Positions 33,045 through 48,204 of a DNA stretch of 64,000 bases are shown piece after piece. Made by a program: the position numbers and the translations under genes. Positions within the stretch are counted from its first letter, which is position 1. The number at the start of each line of letters is the position of its first letter. Below the pieces are notes generated by a model. The model saw only the letters and a program-made list of their open reading frames with translations, was not told the origin of the DNA and made no database searches. Origin of the DNA: JAJRXR01 sp041402005 (GTDB lineage Bacteria > Planctomycetota > Phycisphaerae > Phycisphaerales > UBA1924); contig JAWKTB010000001.1 in assembly GCA_041402005.1 (NCBI GenBank), positions 248,001 through 312,000 of the forward strand, given 5' to 3'.

Positions 33045-33731
33045 TCAGGGCAGCGCCGCCGCCCGGTCCGCCTCGCTGTTCTCGACGGGCGATGTGTTCT
33101 GGGCGAGGACCTCGAGGCGGCGGTGCAGCTCGTCCGAGAGGGGCTCGTCGAGGACGGCGTTGAACGAGACGCTCATCACGCTCGGGCCGAGACGGTCGAT
33201 GAAGCCGGGCGTTGCGCGCTCGAGGCGGAGGTCGGCCTTGGAGATCGAGCCGCCGAGGACGTTGTCGCCCGGCTTGCCGTTGGGGAAGAGGAAGCCGGCG
33301 CCGGCGTAGAGGCCGACGCGTCCCTCGGCGATGACGGCGTATCGGACGGTGGCGCTGATCGCCGTGCTCTCGATCGGCGTGCGCCCGGGCTTGGGACGCA
33401 CGAACATGTGCAGGTGGACGATCTGGCCCGAGACGCCCGAGGTGGCGGGATTCTCGAAGAGGGCGGTCAGGTCGTCGGCGGAGAGGTCGGTGAGGTAGAT
33501 GTCGGCGGTGTCGTCGTCGGTCGCGCTGTAGGCCCTCGTCGGGAAGCGGGGGGCGAGGCGGGAGCCGGTCTCGACGCCGACGACCTCCGCCTTGCCGGAG
33601 GGGATCCGGATGCCGACCGTCGAGCAGGCGGGGGCGGCGAGGGCGGTCGCGAGGGTGAGAACCGCGAGCAGGGCGCCCCGGAGGGCTCGGCGGGGGTCGT
33701 GAGGGCGGGGCGCTTGTGGTCGTGGCCTCAT
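33045..33731 (-). CDS. Exported protein of unknown function
   Basis: 228 residues. The N-terminus (RRALRGALLAVLTLATALAAPAC) is a signal peptide, possibly a lipoprotein with Cys near residue 36, although the lipobox is weak. The mature part is beta-rich: ADIYLTDLSADDLTALFENP, GQIVHLHMFVRPKPGRTPIE, AISATVRYAVIAEGRVGLYA, and VMSVSFNAVLDEPLSDELHR near the end. No family is recognised. TATCTT (complement of 33738-33743) ends 6 nt before the ATG, so a leaderless start is likely. Confidence 0.75.
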   Translation of the reverse strand: MRPRPQAPRPHDPRRALRGALLAVLTLATALAAPACSTVGIRIPSGKAEVVGVETGSRLAPRFPTRAYSATDDDTADIYLTDLSADDLTALFENPATSGVSGQIVHLHMFVRPKPGRTPIESTAISATVRYAVIAEGRVGLYAGAGFLFPNGKPGDNVLGGSISKADLRLERATPGFIDRLGPSVMSVSFNAVLDEPLSDELHRRLEVLAQNTSPVENSEADRAAALP

Positions 33732-33895
33732 GCGGGGAAGATATAGGAGTCCGGGATGGTGCGCCTGGGGGTGGGGCGACGCCGGCCCGGAACAGGCGCG
33801 TGGTCCGGCACGGATCGGACCGATGAGGCCCTGGGGAGCCCCCGACTGGGGGGCGGGCCGAGAAGCCCGGACCAACTCAGCAATGAGGTGACGGC

Positions 33896-35200
33896 ATGCG
33901 GCAGCATCGCGGCGGGAGAAAGGCAGCGGCGGTCCTCCTGGCCCTGGGTCTCGCCCTGGGGGTCGGGGGCGAGGCCTCGGCGCAGAACACCCATCAGCGC
34001 CTCAAACTCGCCACCCCCAAGACGACCGTCGGCAAGAACAAGCAGACCGACAAGCGCCAGGCGGTCGGCGGGACGGCGTCGCAGCCCACCCGCGAGAAGA
34101 CGACCACCGACGAGCGCCTGCGCGACCGGATGTACGACAACGTCGTCGCGCCCGGCACGACGAACTCGACCGAGCCCCTGACACCCGCGCAGGACCAGGA
34201 CCAGCCCCCACCCGAGCGGGCGACCGAAGGCGAGACGCTGCAGATCCTCGGGAGCGAGCACCTCAAGGGCGTGACCGCGTATTCGGTCAACGACGCGGAC
34301 CTGCTGCTGGATTCCTTGACGCCCGAGCAGCGCCGGTTCGTGCGCGTGATCCCCGCCGGCCAGATTGGCAACCCGCACGACATCGTGCTTGTGGACGACG
34401 CGGCGCAGTTCAACGTGACGATTCACACCACGCACTGGCACGGCGGGTACCACAACGACCCGTACTGGTACGGGAGCGAGTACCGCCCGGTGTACGTGGG
34501 CGGGTACTACTACACGCCGCGGTTCTACTGGGCGTGGGACCACGCGAGCTGGTGGGGATTCCCCTCGGGCGGCGGGTACTACTACCCGCCGGTGACGTAC
34601 TCGGGGGATCGGTGGTACGTGCGGACGTACCCGGGTCGGTACTGGGGCTGGCCGTACTACTACTGGTACGACCGGTACTGGGGCCCGATCGACGGGATCC
34701 CGTCGTCGGCGTACAACCCGCCGTCGCAGCCGGGCTCGCCAGGCGAGCAGGCGACGGTCGAGCTGACGGGCGTCGAGCTCGGGATGGCGCTCTTGCGGGC
34801 GGGCGATCTGGAGCGGGCGATCCTGGCGCTCAGGGGGCATCTGGCGGAGGACGCCGAGGACTACTCGGCGATGCGGGTGCTCGGGGCGACCCTCCTCGAG
34901 AACCGGGAGTACAGCGACGGGTTCGCGATGATCCGTCTGGCGTACGGCTCCAACCCCTCGCTCGCGGACGAACCCATGGACGCGGCGCTGTTCGAGACGG
35001 CGTGGCGTCTGCGAGAGCTGGTCCGCGACTCGGTCCGGGCGGCGTACCGGGAGCCCTCGAGCTCGGCCTGGCTGGCGGTGGCGATGCTGATGCAGGCCGA
35101 GGGGCGCGACGACGTGGCGCTCAAGATGGTCAAGAAGGCTCGGGACAACTACCTGAGCGAGGACATCGCCCTGGCGATGGAGGGGGCGCTGACGAGGTAG
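33896..35200 (+). CDS. Secreted protein with Tyr/Trp-rich middle and TPR-like end
   Basis: 434 residues. After a signal peptide (about 1-30, AAAVLLALGLALGVGGEASA) comes a basic, Gln/Thr-rich linker to about residue 110. The segment 180-280 is extremely aromatic, with runs such as YWYGSEYRPVYVGGYYYTPR and YWGWPYYYWYDRYWG. Residues 290-430 look helical with TPR-like spacing (GMALLRAGDLERAILALRGH, SAMRVLGATLLENREYSDGF). Aromatic-rich exported segments often form adhesive or surface layers; that is inference. It precedes the rplK operon but has its own 3' gap. Confidence 0.8.
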   Translation: MRQHRGGRKAAAVLLALGLALGVGGEASAQNTHQRLKLATPKTTVGKNKQTDKRQAVGGTASQPTREKTTTDERLRDRMYDNVVAPGTTNSTEPLTPAQDQDQPPPERATEGETLQILGSEHLKGVTAYSVNDADLLLDSLTPEQRRFVRVIPAGQIGNPHDIVLVDDAAQFNVTIHTTHWHGGYHNDPYWYGSEYRPVYVGGYYYTPRFYWAWDHASWWGFPSGGGYYYPPVTYSGDRWYVRTYPGRYWGWPYYYWYDRYWGPIDGIPSSAYNPPSQPGSPGEQATVELTGVELGMALLRAGDLERAILALRGHLAEDAEDYSAMRVLGATLLENREYSDGFAMIRLAYGSNPSLADEPMDAALFETAWRLRELVRDSVRAAYREPSSSAWLAVAMLMQAEGRDDVALKMVKKARDNYLSEDIALAMEGALTR

Positions 35201-35216
35201 GGGGCCACGGAGGATG

Positions 35217-35290
35217 GCCGGTTGGAAACCGGCCCCACCGGGGGGAGGGCCTCAGGGGGGAGGGGGGCTGGAAGCTCCCGGCTCCGGAGG
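35217..35290 (-). repeat. Inverse copy of the groES-downstream hairpins
   Basis: GGCCGGTTGGAAACCGGCC with its CACCGGGGGGA flank is the exact complement of 3750-3780, about 31 bp. Next to it GGGGGCTGGAAGCTCCC resembles the first hairpin there. Confidence 0.75.
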
Positions 35291-35322
35291 GGATAGGAGA
35301 GGATGGAAGGGGGGAACGCCGC

Positions 35323-35350
35323 TTGCCCTGAAGGGGCGGGGGGCTAGCAT
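35323..35350 (+). promoter_or_regulatory. Candidate promoter of the rplK operon
   Basis: TTGCCC (35323-35328) and TAGCAT (35345-35350) are 16 bp apart; transcription would start about 120 nt before rplK. The leader could hold a ribosomal-protein control site, but I cannot identify one. Confidence 0.4.
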
Positions 35351-35479
35351 TGCCTCCCCCTGGGCTGGGAGGCCCCGGGAACATCTGAACCCGATTGCAC
35401 CACCGAGCCGGCTCGTTTGCCTTGGCCGGGACGGGCGGACCGGAGTTTCTTCCGGCGGCCGGTGGGAGGTGGAGGTGTC

Positions 35480-35908
35480 ATGGCCAAGAAAGAGCTTGTC
35501 AATGAGTTCAAGATCATGGCCCCGGGTGGGTCGGCGACGCCGGCGCCTCCTCTGGGTCCGGTGCTGGGCGCCAAGGGCGTGAACCCGGGCCAGTTCATCC
35601 AGCAGTTCAACGCCGCGACGGCCAAGCTCAACGGCAAGGTCGTCGGGTGCCTGGTCCGCGTCTACAGCGATCGGTCGTTCGAGTTCGAGATCAAGTCGAG
35701 CCCGGCGAGCGTGCTGATCAAGGAGGCGGCAGGGATCGAGAAGGGATCGGGTGAGCCCCAGACGATCATCGGCAAGATCACGATGGATCAGTGCCGCAAG
35801 ATCGCGGAGGAGAAGATGGCGGACCTGAACTCGGCGGACGTCGAGGCGGGGGCGCGGGTGATCGCGGGCACCGCACGCTCGATGGGCGTGGAAGTGGTGG
35901 GGGCCTGA
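35480..35908 (+). CDS. rplK: 50S ribosomal protein L11
   Basis: 142 residues, normal length. Characteristic sequence includes the N-terminal GGSATPAPPLGPVLGAKGVN with the proline-rich thiostrepton-binding region, GQFIQQFNAATAKLNGKVV, and the C-terminal GTARSMGVEVVG. L11 binds 23S rRNA at the GTPase centre. GGAGGTG is the ribosome binding site. It heads rplK-rplA-rplJ-rplL-rpoB-rpoC; secE and nusG, which usually precede it, are not directly upstream in this window. Confidence 0.97.
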   Translation: MAKKELVNEFKIMAPGGSATPAPPLGPVLGAKGVNPGQFIQQFNAATAKLNGKVVGCLVRVYSDRSFEFEIKSSPASVLIKEAAGIEKGSGEPQTIIGKITMDQCRKIAEEKMADLNSADVEAGARVIAGTARSMGVEVVGA

Positions 35909-35910
35909 CC

Positions 35911-36606
35911 ATGCCATACGTGAGCAAGCGCCGTCGCGAGAACGAGAAACTGAAGACCGACACGCCGATGGAGGCGGCCGACGCGTTCAAGGCGCTCAAG
36001 AAGTTCAAGGCGCCCAAGTTCGACCAGTCGGTTGAGGTCGTCTTCCACCTGGGCGTGGACGTGAAGCAGGCGGACCAGATGATCCGTGGCTCGGTCAGCC
36101 TGCCCAAGGGCATCGGCAAGGCCAAGCGCGTCATCGCGTTCTGCAAGCCCGAGCAGGTCGGGGCGATGAAGGAGGCCGGCGCCGTCGAGGCGGGCGGGGA
36201 CGACCTGGTCGCCAAGATCGAGGGCGGGTGGTTCGACTTCGACGTCGCGATCTCCAGCCCGGACATGATGCGTGACATCTCCAAGCTGGGTCGGACGCTG
36301 GGCCCCAAGGGCCTGATGCCCAGCCCGAAGAACGGGACGGTGACGCCCAAGGTGCTCGACGCGGTCAAGGAGTTCGCGGCGGGCAAGGTGGAGTACCGGA
36401 CCGACAAGGGCGGGAACGTCCACGCGGTGATCGGGAAGATGAGCTTCCCCGAGGGGGATCTGCTCGCGAACTTCAATCACTTCGCGGAGACGATCGAGCG
36501 GGCGAGGCCCAACTCGGTCAAGGGCGAGTACATCAAGAAGATCACGGTGAGCGGGGCGATGACCCCGGGCGTGCAGATCGCGCGTGCCGTCGCGGTCGAG
36601 GCGTAA
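35911..36606 (+). CDS. rplA: 50S ribosomal protein L1
   Basis: 231 residues, normal length. It has ADAFKALKKFKAPKFDQSVE, the VDVKQADQMIRGSVSLPKG rRNA-binding region, GRTLGPKGLMPSPKNGTVT and NVHAVIGKMSFPEGDLLANF. L1 forms the stalk near the E site and often represses its own operon. It starts 2 bp after rplK, so the genes are co-translated. Confidence 0.97.
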   Translation: MPYVSKRRRENEKLKTDTPMEAADAFKALKKFKAPKFDQSVEVVFHLGVDVKQADQMIRGSVSLPKGIGKAKRVIAFCKPEQVGAMKEAGAVEAGGDDLVAKIEGGWFDFDVAISSPDMMRDISKLGRTLGPKGLMPSPKNGTVTPKVLDAVKEFAAGKVEYRTDKGGNVHAVIGKMSFPEGDLLANFNHFAETIERARPNSVKGEYIKKITVSGAMTPGVQIARAVAVEA

Positions 36607-36618
36607 AGGGAGCAAGCG

Positions 36619-37161
36619 ATGTCGAAGCCCGTGAAGGACATGCTGGTTCGCGAGTACCTGGACCGCCTCGGCGACGTCGAAGAGGCGGCGGTGATTTCGC
36701 TGCGCGGCGTGGGCGCGATCGCCAACAACAAGATCCGCTCGGACCTGCGCAAGAAGGACATCCGCGTCACGATCGTGCGCAACAGCCTGTTCGGCAAGGC
36801 GTTCGCCGACAAGGCCCTGGGCTCGCTGAGCCCGGTGATGGAGGGCGCGAACGCGCTGGTCTACGGCGCCGAGTCGGTCGTCGAGGTGGCGCGTGAGATC
36901 GTCGAGATCGTCAAGACCTTCCCGGAGATCGAGCTCAAGGGCGCGGTCCTGGACGGGGAGCTCTACGAGGGCGCCGAGGGGGTCGAGCGCCTGAGCAAGT
37001 TCCCGACGAGAGACGAGGCGATCGCCCAGACCGTGACCCTGATCCTCGGGCCCGGGCGGAAGCTCGCGGGCGCGATCAAGGGCCCGGGCGCCCGCCTGGC
37101 GGGGATCGTCAAGGCGATCGAGGAAAAGCTGGAGAAGGGCGAGGCGATCGCCAAGGTGTGA
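36619..37161 (+). CDS. rplJ: 50S ribosomal protein L10
   Basis: 180 residues. MSKPVKDMLVREYLDRLGDV, VISLRGVGAIANNKIRSDLR and VTIVRNSLFGKAFADKALGS follow the L10 pattern, and LAGAIKGPGARLAGIVKAIE with the helical end is the L7/L12-binding tail. It lies 12 bp after rplA, so there is no room for the L10-type leader that usually regulates rplJ-rplL. A 220-bp gap follows instead of the usual short space before rplL. Confidence 0.95.
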   Translation: MSKPVKDMLVREYLDRLGDVEEAAVISLRGVGAIANNKIRSDLRKKDIRVTIVRNSLFGKAFADKALGSLSPVMEGANALVYGAESVVEVAREIVEIVKTFPEIELKGAVLDGELYEGAEGVERLSKFPTRDEAIAQTVTLILGPGRKLAGAIKGPGARLAGIVKAIEEKLEKGEAIAKV

Positions 37162-37175
37162 GACGGAGGCATTGG

Positions 37176-37246
37176 GCATCAGGCAATAGGCATCAGGAAA
37201 GACATGGCGGATGGCACACCAATGCCCAATGCCTATTCCCTGATGC
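37176..37246 (+). repeat. Long imperfect hairpin between rplJ and rplL
   Basis: GCATCAGGCAATAGGCATCA (37176-37195, plus GG) pairs with CCCAATGCCTATTCCCTGAT (37225-37244, plus GC): about 19 of 22 positions around a 27-nt loop. Flanking ATTGGGCATC and CACCAATGCCC extend it in another register. Shorter hairpins follow at about 37304-37320 (GGCGGC...GCCGCC) and 37323-37338 (CTCTCG...CGAGAG). It may be a mobile palindrome or an attenuator that sets L12:L10 ratio. Confidence 0.7.
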
Positions 37247-37381
37247 TTCGAATCGACATCCGACGCTCGACTGGCCCTGGGCGTTTCGACGCCGGGTTAA
37301 AGAGGCGGCAAAGGGCCGCCCCCTCTCGGGCGAGAGTGTGGTCGGGCCGCGAGGCTCGGCGAAGAGAAGGTTGGTGACACG

Positions 37382-37792
37382 ATGAGCGACGAGGCAGCGA
37401 CCAAGACATTCGACAAGAAGGTCAGCGAGCTGGGCGACAAGCTGGCGGGGCTGACCCTGAAGGAAGCGGTCGATCTCGGGGACTACCTGAAGGAGACCTA
37501 CGGGATCGAGGCCGCGGCGGGCGGGGCCATCATGATGGCCGCCGGTGGCGGTGGCGGCGAGGCGGCGGTTGAGGAGGAGAAGTCCTCGTTCGACGTCGTG
37601 CTCAAGGGCGCCGGCGCCGAGAAGATCAAGGTCATCAAGGTCGTCCGCGAGGCGACGGGCCTGGGTCTGAAGGAGGCCAAGGACCTGGTCGACGGGGCCC
37701 CCTCGAAGATCAAGGAGGGCTTGGCGAAGGAGGAGGCCGAGGCGCTGGCGGCGAAGTTCAAGGAAGTCGGCGCCGAGGTCGAGCTGGCCTGA
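37382..37792 (+). CDS. rplL: 50S ribosomal protein L7/L12
   Basis: 136 residues. The N-terminal dimer domain (DKLAGLTLKEAVDLGDYLKE) is joined by an Ala/Gly hinge (AAGGAIMMAAGGGGGEAA) to the C-terminal factor-binding domain, EKSSFDVVLKGAGAEKIKVI, IKVVREATGLGLKEAKDLVD and KFKEVGAEVELA. L12 recruits translation GTPases to the ribosome. It is separated from rplJ by a structured gap and followed by a terminator, so rpoBC may need a separate promoter or read-through. Confidence 0.97.
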   Translation: MSDEAATKTFDKKVSELGDKLAGLTLKEAVDLGDYLKETYGIEAAAGGAIMMAAGGGGGEAAVEEEKSSFDVVLKGAGAEKIKVIKVVREATGLGLKEAKDLVDGAPSKIKEGLAKEEAEALAAKFKEVGAEVELA

Positions 37793-37815
37793 GCCAGCGC
37801 GGGCATACCCCAATG

Positions 37816-37845
37816 GGCCCCTCCCGAGGGCGGGAGGGGCCTTTT
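37816..37845 (+). terminator. Rho-independent terminator after rplL
   Basis: GGCCCCTCCCG and CGGGAGGGGCC pair over 11 bp with an AGGG loop, followed by TTTTGTGT. It probably acts as a partial terminator between ribosomal and polymerase genes. Confidence 0.88.
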
Positions 37846-38152
37846 GTGTGGCCTTTGGTTGGGATATCGTGAAGGCGTGGATTTGGTCTCGCCGACGCGG
37901 GCGGGATCGGGTAGTGTGGCGCTGGGACAACCTGGCGACCGGAGTTGCATGAGGCAGACTCTGCGGAGGCGAGGGCAGCCGGGGGTATGCCGATCGTCCG
38001 ATATCGGCGGACGTTCGGGGGGTTGCCGGTGCGCCTCGGGGGGGATACACTCCTCGATTCCAGGCGGCGCGGGGCCAGAAAGAAACCTTGATCAAGCACG
38101 GTCGGCGTTGGACAAACGCGGGCGTGGTTCTCGACCCATCGTGAGGACGTAG
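37846..38152 (+). other. Gene-free leader upstream of rpoB
   Basis: No coding frame is supported. The stretch presumably holds an rpoB promoter, since a terminator precedes it, but no clear -35/-10 pair stands out. GAGGA lies about 10 nt before the rpoB ATG. Confidence 0.4.
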
Positions 38153-41999
<3,847 letters not shown>

Positions 42000-42014
42000 G
42001 CAGGACGTTCAGGG

Positions 42015-42254
42015 ATGACACGAGAGACTCGAATGCAAGTGCGTGCCTGGCTTCACGGCTTTGCCGGTGGATTCCTGGTGTGGTTCTTCTTCGAGATGGC
42101 ATCTCCCGGCTGGTCCGCCGCCGGGAACCCGCGTTGGCTGATCCTGATTGGCGCGATGCTCCTGGTTTTCGCGTCACACCTGGTTCGGCCGCGAGGGGGC
42201 AGGAAGACAAGACTCGCCGGCGCCAAGCGCGCGGGAGAAGTGATCCATGATTGA
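42015..42254 (+). CDS. Small two-helix membrane protein inside the rpoB-rpoC spacer
   Basis: 79 residues (an ATG at 42033 would shorten it by 6). Two hydrophobic segments, WLHGFAGGFLVWFFFEMA and RWLILIGAMLLVFASHLV, are followed by a basic tail (RPRGGRKTRLAGAKRAGE). No family is recognised. It lies between the true rpoB end and a 48-bp near-duplicate of that end at 42273-42320, as if it had been inserted at the rpoB stop together with a copy of the target. Expression is presumably with rpoBC. Confidence 0.65.
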   Translation: MTRETRMQVRAWLHGFAGGFLVWFFFEMASPGWSAAGNPRWLILIGAMLLVFASHLVRPRGGRKTRLAGAKRAGEVIHD

Positions 42255-42272
42255 GAATGTGTGCCAGAGAGT

Positions 42273-42320
42273 GAACATCACGCGGGAGAAGAAGCAGTTG
42301 GAAGGCGGGAGTTTGCTGTA
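42273..42320 (+). repeat. rpoB': Duplicate of the rpoB 3' end
   Basis: 45 of 48 bases match 41951-41998, the last 48 bases of rpoB before its final G. The frame here also reads NITREKKQLEGGSLL followed by a stop (TAA instead of TAG). The two copies are 322 bp apart and flank the small membrane-protein gene. Confidence 0.92.
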
Positions 42321-42372
42321 ACGGGAGTCGATCGACGAAAGGGTGTTGGTGTCGTCCGGGTAAGGGCGTTCG

Positions 42373-42642
42373 ATGGAAACAGACGCAGGGCAGGTCAAAG
42401 AGCGCCAGATCACGTCGCGACAGGGTGCGGCGCTGTGCATGGTGCTCGGCCCGCTGATCGCGATCTCCGGCCTGCCCAGTTTGAACGGACGCATCTACCC
42501 CGATTGGCTCCCTGTTGATGAGATCGGCATCGCGCTGATCGTGGTCGGAACGGTCCTGTTCATCATCGGGGCCACCCACCTGATCGCGTCGCTGGTGAAG
42601 GCACTGACCCTCGGGCCCGCGAATGGCGGACGCCGAGCGTAA
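42373..42642 (+). CDS. Small two-helix membrane protein upstream of rpoC
   Basis: 89 residues. A charged N-terminus (METDAGQVKERQITSRQG) is followed by helix AALCMVLGPLIAISGLPSL, a loop with YPDWLPVDE, and helix IGIALIVVGTVLFIIGATHL. The tail is short. It does not look like a copy of the 79-residue protein next door. It ends 16 bp before the rpoC ATG and overlaps a longer possible rpoC frame. No function can be given. Confidence 0.65.
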   Translation: METDAGQVKERQITSRQGAALCMVLGPLIAISGLPSLNGRIYPDWLPVDEIGIALIVVGTVLFIIGATHLIASLVKALTLGPANGGRRA

Positions 42643-42658
42643 AGAGAGGTCACGGCTC

Positions 42659-47047
<4,389 letters not shown>

Positions 47048-47072
47048 AGCGGCGTGAAGACTTGAACCAACA

Positions 47073-47099
47073 GGGCGGGCCATCGCGGCCCGCCCTTTT
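47073..47099 (+). terminator. Rho-independent terminator of rpoC
   Basis: GGGCGGGCC and GGCCCGCCC pair perfectly around ATCGC, followed by TTTTC. It also touches the stop of the convergent [2Fe-2S] gene. Confidence 0.9.
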
Positions 47100-47383
47100 C
47101 ATGCGCCCCGGGAGTCCGTCGATCGCGCCGATCGAGGGCCTCTACATCCTCCGAGCTCCGCGATCTGCTCGCCCGTCAGCACCGGCACCGACGCCCACCC
47201 CGTCCGCAGACACACCCGCAGGTAAGGGTGGCATGTCGCGCACGACGAGCCGGCGCCCGTCCGGCGTCGGATCAACGAGATGGCCTCGTCCTCGCTCAGC
47301 TCGTGCTTCGGGTCGAGCTCCTCGCGCAAGGCCAGGACGCGCTCGAAGGAGACGTCGGCACAGACGCACCGGGTCACGCTCAT
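47099..47383 (-). CDS. BFD-like [2Fe-2S]-binding protein
   Basis: 94 residues. The Cys pattern CVC...CATC (MSVTRCVCADVSFERVLALR, then RRTGAGSSCATCHPYLRVCL) matches the BFD-like [2Fe-2S] domain found in bacterioferritin-associated ferredoxin and in several reductases, with CxC before and CxxC after the helix pair. It would carry electrons, perhaps to a metal centre. Its ATG overlaps the stop of the prepilin-like gene (ATGA), so it is the last gene of the four-gene operon starting behind the cobalamin-riboswitch-like leader. Confidence 0.82.
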   Translation of the reverse strand: MSVTRCVCADVSFERVLALREELDPKHELSEDEAISLIRRRTGAGSSCATCHPYLRVCLRTGWASVPVLTGEQIAELGGCRGPRSARSTDSRGA

Positions 47384-48204
47384 CGCCGCCACTCCCGCCA
47401 GTCCGGGATGTAGTGGGGGTCGTTGTCGAGCCCGACCGAGCCGATGGCCGCTTCCTCGACGCGGATCCACGCGGGCTCGGCGTGGTGGAGGGTGGCGCTG
47501 GCGTCGGCGTTGACGCCCGCCGCCGCGCCGGGCGAGGCGCCCCGCCCGCGCGCATGACGGAAGCAGGTCGTCGGCGAGAAGTTCGTCTGCCACCCGCCGT
47601 AGGCCTGGAAAGACCGGGGTGGCTCGAGCAGGGCCGCGTTCCGCAAACGACCGAGCACGATCATTGTGTCGGCGAGCACGAACATCTCGGTCGGGCGGCG
47701 GACCTGGTGCAGGCGGAGCCAGCGTTGGTCGCGGCAGGCGATCGCCCCGACCGTCGGCGGCGCGAGCCCGTACCCGTTGTAGCCGTACGTGCTCGTCGGC
47801 TGCGGGTAGACGCCCTGGGGCTCGTACGCCCCCCAGGGCTGCTCCGGGCACTCGAACACCGACAACTCGTGCAGCGACGAGTTCATGTATCCCGACAGCG
47901 AGCCCGCGTCGTGATCCACGCGCCCGAGCGTGTCGTCCTCGGCGCCCCACCAGTAGGTCCGTCGCTCCACCCCGGGCACGCGGTACGGGGCGGCCAAGCC
48001 GTCGTGGTCGCCCGCGTACATCGTCCACGCGCCGCCGAGCTGGCGGAGGTTCGAGAGGCAGACCGTCGAGCGGGCGCTGGTCCTCGCCGAGGCGAGCGCG
48101 GGCAGCGTCAGCGCGAGCAGCAGCGCGATGACCGCGATCGCGACGAGCAGCTCGACGAGTGTGAAGGCGGTGTGGATGCTCCCGCGTCCGTGCGACCGTG
48201 TCAT
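47380..48204 (-). CDS. Prepilin-like secreted protein in the cobalamin-linked operon
   Basis: 274 residues. The leader HTA/FTLVELLVAIAVIALLLA has Glu+5 and a hydrophobic helix, as in prepilins/pseudopilins. The globular part includes STVCLSNLRQLGGAWTMYAG, ELSVFECPEQPWGAYEPQ, EMFVLADTMIVLGRLRNAAL and SPTTCFRHARG. Several Cys suggest disulfides. It differs from the tandem pair at 22-24 kb except in the leader. Both ends overlap neighbours by ATGA, so translation is coupled with the beta-propeller gene before and the [2Fe-2S] gene after. Confidence 0.85.
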   Translation of the reverse strand: MTRSHGRGSIHTAFTLVELLVAIAVIALLLALTLPALASARTSARSTVCLSNLRQLGGAWTMYAGDHDGLAAPYRVPGVERRTYWWGAEDDTLGRVDHDAGSLSGYMNSSLHELSVFECPEQPWGAYEPQGVYPQPTSTYGYNGYGLAPPTVGAIACRDQRWLRLHQVRRPTEMFVLADTMIVLGRLRNAALLEPPRSFQAYGGWQTNFSPTTCFRHARGRGASPGAAAGVNADASATLHHAEPAWIRVEEAAIGSVGLDNDPHYIPDWREWRR

